5,071 nt of DNA from assembly GCA_015654605.1 (NCBI GenBank), contig JAATGO010000393.1, positions 1 through 5,071 on the forward strand, read 5' to 3'. The DNA comes from Betaproteobacteria bacterium. Its GTDB lineage: Bacteria; Pseudomonadota; Gammaproteobacteria; Burkholderiales; Burkholderiaceae. This document shows positions 1 to 5,071 of the stretch, one piece after another; within the stretch, counting starts at the first letter, position 1, and each line of letters opens with the position of its first letter. The position numbers and the translations under genes were made by a program. The notes under the pieces are model-generated. The model ran no database searches. It was given only the letters and a program-made list of their open reading frames with translations, and was not told the origin of the DNA.

Positions 1-339
1 GTCGGCATTGGCGGCGTACTCGAACCAATTCAAGCTGGGCCGGTCATTATTGAAGATAACTGTTTCATTGGTGCCCGTTCGGAAGTGGTCGAAGGTGTCA
101 TCATCGAAGAAAATTCCGTCTTGTCGATGGGTGTCTATATCGGTCAATCCACCAAAATTTATGATCGTGAAACAGGTGAAATCCATTATGGACGAGTACC
201 GGCCGGCTCTGTTGTCGTTCCCGGAAACCTGCCCTCCCAAAATGGGAAATACAGTTTATATGCAGCGATCATCGTTAAGAAAGTGGATGCGCAAACACGT
301 GCTAAAACTGCCATCAACGATCTGCTGCGAGAAGCTTGA
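1..339 (+). CDS. dapD: DapD, tetrahydrodipicolinate N-succinyltransferase (3' part, 5' end outside window)
   Basis: This is the C-terminal 112 codons of the cytoplasmic enzyme that transfers succinyl from succinyl-CoA to tetrahydrodipicolinate, the step that commits to the succinylase branch of diaminopimelate/lysine synthesis. The frame is open from base 1 and ends with TGA at 337-339. The opening [14 protein letters not shown], then [29 protein letters not shown] and [18 protein letters not shown] stretches follow the E. coli DapD C-terminus closely as I remember it. The regular small/aliphatic spacing is that of the left-handed beta-helix hexapeptide repeat fold, ending in the short C-terminal strand and helix (DLLREA). 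The family is about 274 residues, so roughly 160 N-terminal residues lie upstream. A GTG at 85 is in frame but internal to the helix domain and is not a start. dapE follows two genes later in the same direction, consistent with a dap cluster. Confidence 0.96.
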   Translation, partial: VGIGGVLEPIQAGPVIIEDNCFIGARSEVVEGVIIEENSVLSMGVYIGQSTKIYDRETGEIHYGRVPAGSVVVPGNLPSQNGKYSLYAAIIVKKVDAQTRAKTAINDLLREA

Positions 340-343
340 TCGA

Positions 344-361
344 CAATATCTGACAATATTG
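344..361. other. Small A+T-rich inverted repeat just after dapD
   Basis: CAATAT (344-349) pairs with ATATTG (356-361) around a 6-nt loop. The same stretch also contains the direct repeat GACAATAT at 342-349 and 352-359. It sits 4 bases after the dapD stop codon. The stem is short, A/T-rich and has no T-run after it, so it is at most a weak structure near the dapD mRNA end and may be chance. Confidence 0.25.
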
Positions 362-391
362 AGGCGCTAGTTATCCTGCTTGCAACCTAAC

Positions 392-428
392 CGTGCTGAC
401 TTAGTTCACTTAATACTAAGCCAGCACG
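392..428. other. Stem-loop between dapD and yffB (possible terminator or mRNA 3'-end structure)
   Basis: Positions 392-405 pair with 415-428, giving 13 Watson-Crick pairs with one A-C mismatch (399 against 421) around a 9-nt loop (406-414). The lower stem CGTGCTG/CAGCACG is G+C-rich and the upper stem is CTTAGT/ACTAAG. It is by far the strongest hairpin in the 114-bp dapD-yffB gap. Neither side has a T-run, so it does not fit a classical intrinsic terminator. It could still protect or define the dapD mRNA 3' end, act with Rho, or be a remnant repeat. The dyad is seen directly; any function is inferred. Confidence 0.5.
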
Positions 429-453
429 ATACATCAACCAACTATACAGACGC

Positions 454-807
454 ATGATACTTTACGGTATTCCGAATTGCGATACAGTGAAAAAAGCCCG
501 CACCTGGCTGAATGCACATGGCATTGATGTCGTTTTCCACGATTTCAAAAAAAATGGGCTAGAGGCTGCCCAGGTTCAAGCATGGTTAAAAGATGTCTCC
601 AGAGATATTTTAATTAACCGCAAAGGAACCACTTGGCGTGGCTTGAGTGAAGAGCGTAAAGCCGCCGTCGTTGACGATGCCAGCGCTACGGCACTCATGG
701 TGGAGTATCCTTCTCTCATCAAACGCCCCGTGCTGGTAGATGGTCAACATACACACGTCGGTTTTTCTGAAGCACTTTATCAACAGATTTTTCACATATC
801 ACCATGA
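454..807 (+). CDS. yffB: YffB, ArsC/Spx-family thioredoxin-fold protein
   Basis: This 117-residue cytoplasmic protein belongs to the ArsC/Spx/YffB family with a glutaredoxin-like fold. The opening [19 protein letters not shown] has the family's N-terminal cysteine (Cys9) at the end of the first strand. It is followed by FHDFKKNGL (28-36), the NRKGTTWR stretch (55-62) and the IKRPVL cis-proline segment (Arg91-Pro92). Length and motifs match E. coli YffB, which is annotated as arsenate reductase-like. Its true substrate is not established, and a glutathione-dependent thiol reductase role has been proposed for relatives. There is one cysteine only, so a CXXC redox centre is absent. The ATG at 454 fits the E. 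coli N-terminus (MVTLYGIKNCDT) although no clear ribosome binding site precedes it. The stop overlaps the dapE start (ATGA, 804-807), indicating a shared transcript and translational coupling. The same yffB-dapE order occurs in E. coli. Confidence 0.92.
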   Translation: MILYGIPNCDTVKKARTWLNAHGIDVVFHDFKKNGLEAAQVQAWLKDVSRDILINRKGTTWRGLSEERKAAVVDDASATALMVEYPSLIKRPVLVDGQHTHVGFSEALYQQIFHISP

Positions 808-1931
808 GCAAGACACTGTCTTTAACGCAAGAATTAATTGCCCTCTCTTCAGTAACCCCTCAAGATAAGGGATGCCAGGATCGATTAACAGAATTGCTAT
901 CGCCGCTCGGTTTCACCTGTGAAACCATACAGTCTGGCGAAGTAACCAATTTATGGGCACGTAAAGGTACAGTGCAGCCACTTCTGGTATTTGCAGGCCA
1001 TACAGATGTTGTCCCGACAGGTCCTGTCGATCAATGGCAATCACCTCCATTTCAACCCACATTACGTGATGGCAAGCTCTACGGACGAGGTGCCTCCGAC
1101 ATGAAAACATCCATTGCCGCCATGGTGGTCGCTGTTGAAGAATTTCTTCAGGCACACCCTGATCACAAAGGATCCATTGGGTTTCTCATTACCAGTGATG
1201 AAGAAGGCCCCGCAACAGATGGTACGGTCGTCGTGTGTGACCATTTACGCGCACGTGGTGAAATTCTTGATTATTGCATCGTCGGTGAACCAACTTCCTC
1301 TGCCAAACTGGGAGACACGATGAAAAATGGTCGGCGTGGCACCATGTCGGGAAAACTCATCATCAAAGGGATACAAGGCCATATCGCTTATCCTCACCTG
1401 GCCAAAAATCCTATCCATCTGGCCGTGCCTGCGCTGACTGCCTTGACTCAGGAAACATGGGATGAAGGCAACGAATATTATCTGCCAACCTCCTGGCAGA
1501 TGTCCAATATTCACGGTGGCACTGGCGCTTCCAACGTCATTCCAGGAGAAATTACTGTTGATTTCAACTTCCGTTTCTCGACTGCTAGCACCGTAGAAAG
1601 TCTGCAGCAACGCACACAAGCCATTCTCGATCAGCATGGCCTGACATATGATTTGAAATGGGTTGTTGGTGGTTTGCCGTTTTTGACACCAAAAGGAACT
1701 CTCAGCGAAGCACTATCAACAGCCATACGGGAAGAAACCGGACTACAGGTGGAATTATCAACTTCTGGCGGCACTTCTGATGGTCGCTTTATTGCCTGCA
1801 TCTGTCCTCAGGTAATAGAATTTGGCCCCCCCAATGACAGTATTCATAAAATCAATGAACATATTGAAGTCCGCTATATTGACCCACTAAAAAATATTTA
1901 TCGCCGTACGTTGGAAAACCTGCTGCAATAA
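804..1931 (+). CDS. dapE: DapE, succinyl-diaminopimelate desuccinylase
   Basis: This 375-residue cytoplasmic metallohydrolase (M20 peptidase family) removes succinate from N-succinyl-LL-2,6-diaminopimelate to give LL-diaminopimelate for peptidoglycan and lysine. All metal and catalytic residues known from Haemophilus DapE are in place with an offset of one: His66 and Asp68 ([11 protein letters not shown]), bridging Asp99 (GRGASDMK), base Glu133 and ligand Glu134 ([10 protein letters not shown]), Glu162 (VGEPTS) and His348 ([10 protein letters not shown]). A catalytic domain (about 1-178 and 293-375) is split by the dimerisation domain (about 179-292), which contains the conserved [11 protein letters not shown] stretch. 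Length equals E. coli DapE. The start is the ATG overlapping the yffB stop by 4 bases; no Shine-Dalgarno is visible, so translation probably depends on coupling to yffB. A run of seven C at about 1826-1832 does not break the frame. Confidence 0.97.
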   Translation: MSKTLSLTQELIALSSVTPQDKGCQDRLTELLSPLGFTCETIQSGEVTNLWARKGTVQPLLVFAGHTDVVPTGPVDQWQSPPFQPTLRDGKLYGRGASDMKTSIAAMVVAVEEFLQAHPDHKGSIGFLITSDEEGPATDGTVVVCDHLRARGEILDYCIVGEPTSSAKLGDTMKNGRRGTMSGKLIIKGIQGHIAYPHLAKNPIHLAVPALTALTQETWDEGNEYYLPTSWQMSNIHGGTGASNVIPGEITVDFNFRFSTASTVESLQQRTQAILDQHGLTYDLKWVVGGLPFLTPKGTLSEALSTAIREETGLQVELSTSGGTSDGRFIACICPQVIEFGPPNDSIHKINEHIEVRYIDPLKNIYRRTLENLLQ

Positions 1932-1970
1932 CATTCAGTTCAGCATGGACAAATTGTGCGAATAAATAAT

Positions 1971-1998
1971 CAGCAATCACTGAGCAGTAATCACTGAG
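1971..1998. repeat. Tandem 14-bp duplication downstream of dapE
   Basis: CAGCAATCACTGAG (1971-1984) is followed immediately by CAGTAATCACTGAG (1985-1998), identical at 13 of 14 positions. It lies in the 141-bp gap between dapE and prmB. A recent slippage duplication explains it simply. Two copies at a 14-bp period would not place a protein on the same helix face, so an operator is not specifically indicated. Confidence 0.6.
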
Positions 1999-2019
1999 GC
2001 AACATAAAACTAGCCGATG

Positions 2020-2044
2020 TGATGCCAGTGCTAGCATGGCATCA
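2020..2044. other. Perfect 8-bp inverted repeat upstream of prmB
   Basis: TGATGCCA (2020-2027) pairs perfectly with TGGCATCA (2037-2044) across a 9-nt loop that itself contains the palindrome TGCTAGCA. It ends 28 bases before the chosen prmB ATG at 2073. No T-run follows, so it is not a standard intrinsic terminator for dapE. It could be a leader hairpin of prmB, an mRNA 3'-end structure or a protein site. It shares the 10-mer CATGGCATCA with the stem-loop at 3061-3088. If prmB used the upstream start at 2019 or 2022, this dyad would be coding. Confidence 0.45.
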
Positions 2045-2072
2045 ACATACCAATATTCCGAAAACGTATTTC

Positions 2073-2987
2073 ATGTCGACATCAGAAAACACCATCACGA
2101 CACCCAATCATCTGGTTACCATTCGTGACCTACTGCGTTATGCCGTGACTTGCTTCAACCGAGAAAAACTGTTTTTTGGTCATGGCACCAGCAATGCCTT
2201 AGATGAGGCTGCCTATCTCATCCTGCACACACTACACTTACCACTGGATCAATTGGACCCCTTTCTTGAGGCAAAATTGCTGCAGCATGAAGTCGATCAT
2301 GTGTTAAGTATTCTCAAAAAACGTATCGAAGATCGACTCCCTGCTGCCTACATTACCAATGAAGCATGGCTGGGGGGCTATCGGTTTTATGTTGATGAAC
2401 GTGTCATTGTGCCTCGCTCATTTTTGTCCGAATTATTACCAGAACATTTTTCCCCTTGGTTGCAAGATCCTCAAGCCGTGCATTACGCGCTGGATATGTG
2501 TACTGGTTCTGGCTGTCTCCCTATCCTAATGGCAGATGCCTTCCCACATGCACATATTGATGCCGTGGATATCTCTGCAGATGCACTCGCAGTCGCACTG
2601 CGCAATGTTCAAGATTATGATCTCGGTGATCGCATTCACCTGGTGCAATCCAATCTATATGACGCATTACCAGAACGCCACTACGATCTCATCATCAGCA
2701 ATCCCCCCTACGTCAATGCTGACTCGATGATAAAATTGCCACCGGAATATCTGCACGAACCTTCATTGGCTCTGGCAGGCGGCATTGACGGCATGGATCT
2801 AGTACGCAAGATTCTTTCTGGCGCGGCATCACGACTCACTAAACACGGTATACTGATCGTTGAAATTGGCAATGAACGAGCCCATGTCGAGGCTGCTTTT
2901 CCACAACTGGAATTGACATGGCTAAGCACCAGTGCCGGGGACGATATGGTCTTTTTACTGACAGCAGAACAATTAAAAAATCTGTGA
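2073..2987 (+). CDS. prmB: PrmB, ribosomal protein uL3 glutamine N5-methyltransferase
   Basis: This 304-residue HemK/PrmC-family enzyme uses S-adenosylmethionine to methylate the side-chain nitrogen of a glutamine in large-subunit protein uL3 during ribosome assembly. An N-terminal helical domain (about 14-95, with the TIRDLLRYAV and GHGTSNALDEA stretches) leads through FYVDERVIVPRS (105-116) to a Rossmann methyltransferase domain. That domain has SAM motif I DMCTGSGC (141-148), acidic Asp166 (AVDIS) and the glutamine-binding NPPY (210-213). The DERVIVPRS and YLHEPSLALAGG-type wording separates it from PrmC, the release-factor enzyme. E. coli PrmB is 310 residues. The start at 2073 is chosen because it aligns with the E. 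coli N-terminus to within about one residue. In-frame GTG 2019 and ATG 2022 would add an 18-residue tail unlike the family. No strong ribosome binding site marks either start. Confidence 0.94.
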   Translation: MSTSENTITTPNHLVTIRDLLRYAVTCFNREKLFFGHGTSNALDEAAYLILHTLHLPLDQLDPFLEAKLLQHEVDHVLSILKKRIEDRLPAAYITNEAWLGGYRFYVDERVIVPRSFLSELLPEHFSPWLQDPQAVHYALDMCTGSGCLPILMADAFPHAHIDAVDISADALAVALRNVQDYDLGDRIHLVQSNLYDALPERHYDLIISNPPYVNADSMIKLPPEYLHEPSLALAGGIDGMDLVRKILSGAASRLTKHGILIVEIGNERAHVEAAFPQLELTWLSTSAGDDMVFLLTAEQLKNL

Positions 2988-3061
2988 TGACACGTAATTA
3001 TTTCTATCATTCGCCTATACGTACCATGATGTGTATTGTCATGCATATACCGATATCCTGA
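2987..3061 (+). CDS. Candidate tiny ORF 1 (24 aa) after prmB, unproven
   Basis: This ATG-to-TGA frame of 24 codons (begins MTRNYFYHSP, ends MHIPIS) has its ATG overlapping the prmB stop by one base (TGATG). Its own stop overlaps the next tiny frame in the same way. The peptide resembles nothing I recognise, and I see no ribosome binding site. If translated at all, it would be by reinitiation after prmB, and the act of translation could matter more than the product. It may equally be chance in a 147-bp gap. Confidence 0.2.
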   Translation: MTRNYFYHSPIRTMMCIVMHIPIS

Positions 3062-3088
3062 TGACGCCATTCATTATCATGGCATCAT
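3061..3088. other. Imperfect stem-loop between prmB and yheS
   Basis: ATGACGCCAT (3061-3070) pairs with ATGGCATCAT (3079-3088) at 9 of 10 positions, with a C-A mismatch at 3065/3084 and an 8-nt loop. A G-T wobble (3060/3089) could extend it. It lies 46 bases before the yheS ATG and shares CATGGCATCA with the inverted repeat before prmB. There is no T-run directly after the stem; the next T-rich stretch begins about 23 bases on, too far for an intrinsic terminator. Confidence 0.4.
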
Positions 3089-3138
3089 TCCTCTACGCCA
3101 AATACATCGTCTCTTTTTCCATTTTTGTTTCTCCATGA
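3061..3138 (+). CDS. Candidate tiny ORF 2 (25 aa, hydrophobic) leading into yheS, unproven
   Basis: This ATG-to-TGA frame of 25 codons begins MTPFIIMASFLYAKY and ends in a Phe/Ser/Ile/Val-rich stretch. About 20 residues are hydrophobic with a single lysine, so it could form one short membrane segment. Its ATG shares a base with the stop of the preceding tiny frame, and its TGA overlaps the yheS ATG (ATGA, 3135-3138). That arrangement suits a leader peptide that feeds ribosomes into yheS. The hydrophobic composition may simply reflect the pyrimidine-rich DNA before yheS, and no homologue is known to me. Confidence 0.25.
   Translation: MTPFIIMASFLYAKYIVSFSIFVSP
3111..3134 (+). promoter_or_regulatory. 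Pyrimidine-rich translation start region of yheS, no Shine-Dalgarno
   Basis: Of the 24 bases directly before the yheS ATG, 22 are C or T; the only purines are A3121 and G3127. No AGGAG-like sequence is possible here. Ribosomes must reach this start by other means: a U-rich, S1-assisted site or coupling from the overlapping tiny frame are the two readings. The composition is seen directly and the mechanism is inferred. Confidence 0.4.
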
Positions 3139-5071
3139 TCCGTTTCCAGCAAGTTTCTCTCGCACGTGGCATCAAACCTCTACTCGAGAATGTCGACATT
3201 ACTCTCAATCCAGGAGACAAAATTGGTCTGATCGGCGCCAATGGCGCTGGGAAATCCAGTCTGTTTGCCATGTTACGCGGTGATCTACACGCTGATCAGG
3301 GGAATATTGATTACCCTGTGAAATGGCGGATGGCGCACGTTGCTCAAGAAACACCAGCTCTTGATCGGCCTGCGATCGAATATGCGATTGATGGCGATAT
3401 TGTCTTACGGCGCCTGGAGGCCGAACTCGCTGCCGCACAAGCAGAACCTGAAAGCAATGAAAATGGACACCACATTGCCGAGTTATATGGTGCCCTGGCA
3501 GATGCAGATGCCTATACTGTTCGCTCTCGAGCAGAGCAGTTGCTCACAGGTCTCGGGTTCACGTTAGAACAGATTCAAAGACCCGTTGCCAGCTTCTCCG
3601 GCGGCTGGCGTATGCGATTGAACCTGGCACAAGCACTCATGTGCCCCTCTGACCTGCTACTCTTGGATGAACCAACGAACCATCTGGATCTGGATGCCAT
3701 TATCTGGCTGGAAGACTGGCTCAAGCGTTATGCAGGAACCTTGATCATTATTTCTCATGATCGCGATTTTCTGGATGCGGTAGCCAATGTTATTGTCCAT
3801 ATCGACGAACGCAAGCTCAAACGTTACTCCGGTAATTATTCGGCATTTGAAAGGCAACGTGCCGCCCAATTAGAGTTGGCACAAGGGATGTTGGAAAAAC
3901 AGACACGTCAGCGCGCTCATCTACAATCTTTTATTGACCGCTTCAAAGCCAAGGCTTCCAAAGCACGCCAGGCACAAAGCCGCATGAAAGCATTATCAAA
4001 AATGGAAGAGCTGGCACCATTACGTGCTGCAGCAGAATTCTCATTCGAATTTCGAGAACCAGCTGCCGCACCTAATCCTTTACTCGTCATGGAAAAAGTC
4101 GATATCGGGTACCGTATCGAAAATAGTGCCAGTCATGAAATTGAAACAAAAGTCATTGTGTCTGGCATCGACTTTTCGCTACAAACAGGACAACGTATTG
4201 GTCTATTGGGTGTCAATGGTGCGGGGAAATCCACGCTGATTAAAACTATCGCCAATGAGCTGGCTCCACTTAACGGTACCAGTCAGTTTGGCAAAGGACT
4301 GGTCATTGGCTATTTTGCGCAACATCAAGTTGAGATGCTACGCCATGATGAGTCTCCACTGTGGCATTTGGGACGTATTGCACCAAATGTGCGGGAGCAG
4401 GAATTACGTAATTTTCTGGGGAGCTTTAATTTTAATGGCACGATGGCAACCAGTAGCATTGCTCCATTTTCAGGAGGCGAAAAAGCACGTCTGGCATTAG
4501 CACTCATCGTCTGGCAACGTCCCAACCTGCTGTTACTCGATGAACCGACTAACCATCTTGATCTGGAAACCAGAGAAGCATTGACTATGGCATTGGCACA
4601 GTTTGAAGGTACACTGGTTCTTGTATCACATGATCGCCATCTATTACGTGCAACAACAGACCAATTTCTTATTGTGGCAGACGGGAAACTTCAGGTTTTT
4701 GATGGTGACCTGGACGACTATCGCGATTGGCTATTTAAAACCAAACTAGCGTCAAAAAACACGGAATCTGGCAACGTTATTACTCAGCCACCTTCCGCAG
4801 CCGTTGCCTCGCAACCCTCGTCAGTATCAAAAAATGAAGACGGTGACATGTCGGCCAGTAAACGCCGCGACCAGAAACGGTTGGAAGCTGATGAACGCCA
4901 ACGCCGGGCCACATTGAAAAAACCAATGGAATCTCGTATTAAACGATTGGAAGAACAAATTGCCAAACTCAATACAAAAAAATCTGATATTGAGACACGT
5001 TTAGCAGACCCCTCTATATACGAGGACGCCAATAAAAATACATTGAAAAACCTGCTCGCCGATCAGGCCTA
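3135..5071 (+). CDS. yheS: YheS-type ABC-F translation factor (3' end outside window)
   Basis: At least 645 codons are open to the window edge, encoding a soluble ABC-F ATPase with two nucleotide-binding domains and no membrane segments. Domain 1 has Walker A GANGAGKS (34-41), signature FSGGWR (154-159), Walker B with DEPTNHLD (178-185, catalytic Glu179) and switch His208. The interdomain linker (about 236-310, AHLQSFIDRFKAKASKARQAQSR-like, Lys/Arg-rich) is the part that reaches the P-site tRNA in this family. Domain 2 has Walker A GVNGAGKS (359-366), signature FSGGEKAR (445-452), DEPTNHLD (469-476, Glu470) and His499. A Ser/Gln/Pro-rich linker (about 538-575) leads to a charged coiled-coil C-terminal domain. 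Long stretches match E. coli YheS (637 aa), favouring it over Uup, EttA or YbiT. ABC-F proteins bind the ribosomal E site and help stalled elongation. An estimated 30 codons are missing, so this protein is longer than E. coli YheS. The ATG at 3135 matches the E. coli N-terminus (MIVFSS). Confidence 0.94.
   Translation, partial: MIRFQQVSLARGIKPLLENVDITLNPGDKIGLIGANGAGKSSLFAMLRGDLHADQGNIDYPVKWRMAHVAQETPALDRPAIEYAIDGDIVLRRLEAELAAAQAEPESNENGHHIAELYGALADADAYTVRSRAEQLLTGLGFTLEQIQRPVASFSGGWRMRLNLAQALMCPSDLLLLDEPTNHLDLDAIIWLEDWLKRYAGTLIIISHDRDFLDAVANVIVHIDERKLKRYSGNYSAFERQRAAQLELAQGMLEKQTRQRAHLQSFIDRFKAKASKARQAQSRMKALSKMEELAPLRAAAEFSFEFREPAAAPNPLLVMEKVDIGYRIENSASHEIETKVIVSGIDFSLQTGQRIGLLGVNGAGKSTLIKTIANELAPLNGTSQFGKGLVIGYFAQHQVEMLRHDESPLWHLGRIAPNVREQELRNFLGSFNFNGTMATSSIAPFSGGEKARLALALIVWQRPNLLLLDEPTNHLDLETREALTMALAQFEGTLVLVSHDRHLLRATTDQFLIVADGKLQVFDGDLDDYRDWLFKTKLASKNTESGNVITQPPSAAVASQPSSVSKNEDGDMSASKRRDQKRLEADERQRRATLKKPMESRIKRLEEQIAKLNTKKSDIETRLADPSIYEDANKNTLKNLLADQA

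Noticed and set aside
8..370. 120-codon + strand frame overlapping the dapD end
   Set aside because: It is out of frame with the clear DapD protein sequence and its product is basic and featureless.
392..440. Intrinsic terminator after dapD
   Set aside because: The stem is strong, but no T-run follows it on the + strand or on the minus strand, so I list it only as a stem-loop.
454..807. Arsenic-resistance gene (arsC)
   Set aside because: The protein matches YffB better than ArsC, and no arsenic transporter or regulator lies nearby; the context is DAP synthesis.
1245..1637. 130-codon open frame on the minus strand inside dapE
   Set aside because: It lies wholly inside dapE, whose full set of catalytic residues is intact on the + strand. 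The minus-strand peptide shows no domain or motif I recognise.
1820..1835. Run of seven C in dapE as a possible frameshift site
   Set aside because: The DapE reading continues correctly across it into the conserved [10 protein letters not shown] metal-ligand segment, so no frame change is present.
2036..2128. 30-codon + strand frame starting at ATG 2036
   Set aside because: It overlaps the N-terminal coding part of prmB out of frame and has no supporting signal.
3036..3064. Possible promoter for yheS with TTGTCA as -35
   Set aside because: TTGTCA (3036-3041) is a fair -35 match, but no -10-like hexamer occurs 16-18 bases downstream.
2708..3070. 120-codon minus-strand frame across the prmB end and the following gap
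   Set aside because: Most of it is antisense to conserved PrmB sequence, it has no recognisable motif, and no promoter or start context supports it.

Overview
The window holds ordinary bacterial core metabolism and translation genes, all on the + strand and tightly packed. By eye the base composition is moderate, near half GC. The gene set and protein sequences (a succinylase-branch DapD and DapE, YffB directly before DapE, PrmB, and a YheS-type ABC-F protein) point to a gammaproteobacterium or betaproteobacterium. A betaproteobacterium such as a Nitrosomonas relative is my loose guess from the gene order and was not tested. I see no phage, transposon, CRISPR, rRNA or tRNA sequence.

Layout: (1) positions 1-339 are the 3' end of dapD (tetrahydrodipicolinate N-succinyltransferase). 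(2) A 114-bp gap carries a strong imperfect stem-loop at 392-428. (3) yffB (454-807), an ArsC/Spx-like thioredoxin-fold protein, overlaps dapE by 4 bases. (4) dapE (804-1931) encodes succinyl-diaminopimelate desuccinylase. (5) A 141-bp gap contains a 14-bp tandem duplication and a perfect 8-bp inverted repeat. (6) prmB (2073-2987) encodes the ribosomal protein uL3 glutamine methyltransferase. (7) A 147-bp gap contains two tiny overlapping reading frames and a second stem-loop. (8) yheS starts at 3135, is still open at the window edge, and lacks an estimated 30 codons at its C-terminus.

The first half serves the succinylase branch of diaminopimelate/lysine synthesis, supplying peptidoglycan and protein: DapD adds the succinyl group, an aminotransferase not in this window acts next, and DapE removes the succinyl group. 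YffB is wedged between the two, and its role is not settled. The second half serves the ribosome: PrmB modifies uL3 close to the peptidyl transferase centre, and ABC-F proteins of the YheS type bind the E site and reach toward the same centre.

No new defence or mobile system is evident. The most unusual thing I found is the prmB-yheS junction, where two very short frames chain prmB's stop codon to yheS's start through stop/start overlaps (TGATG, TGATG, ATGA). None of the four visible gene starts has a clear Shine-Dalgarno sequence. These are real sequence observations, but whether they function is unproven.
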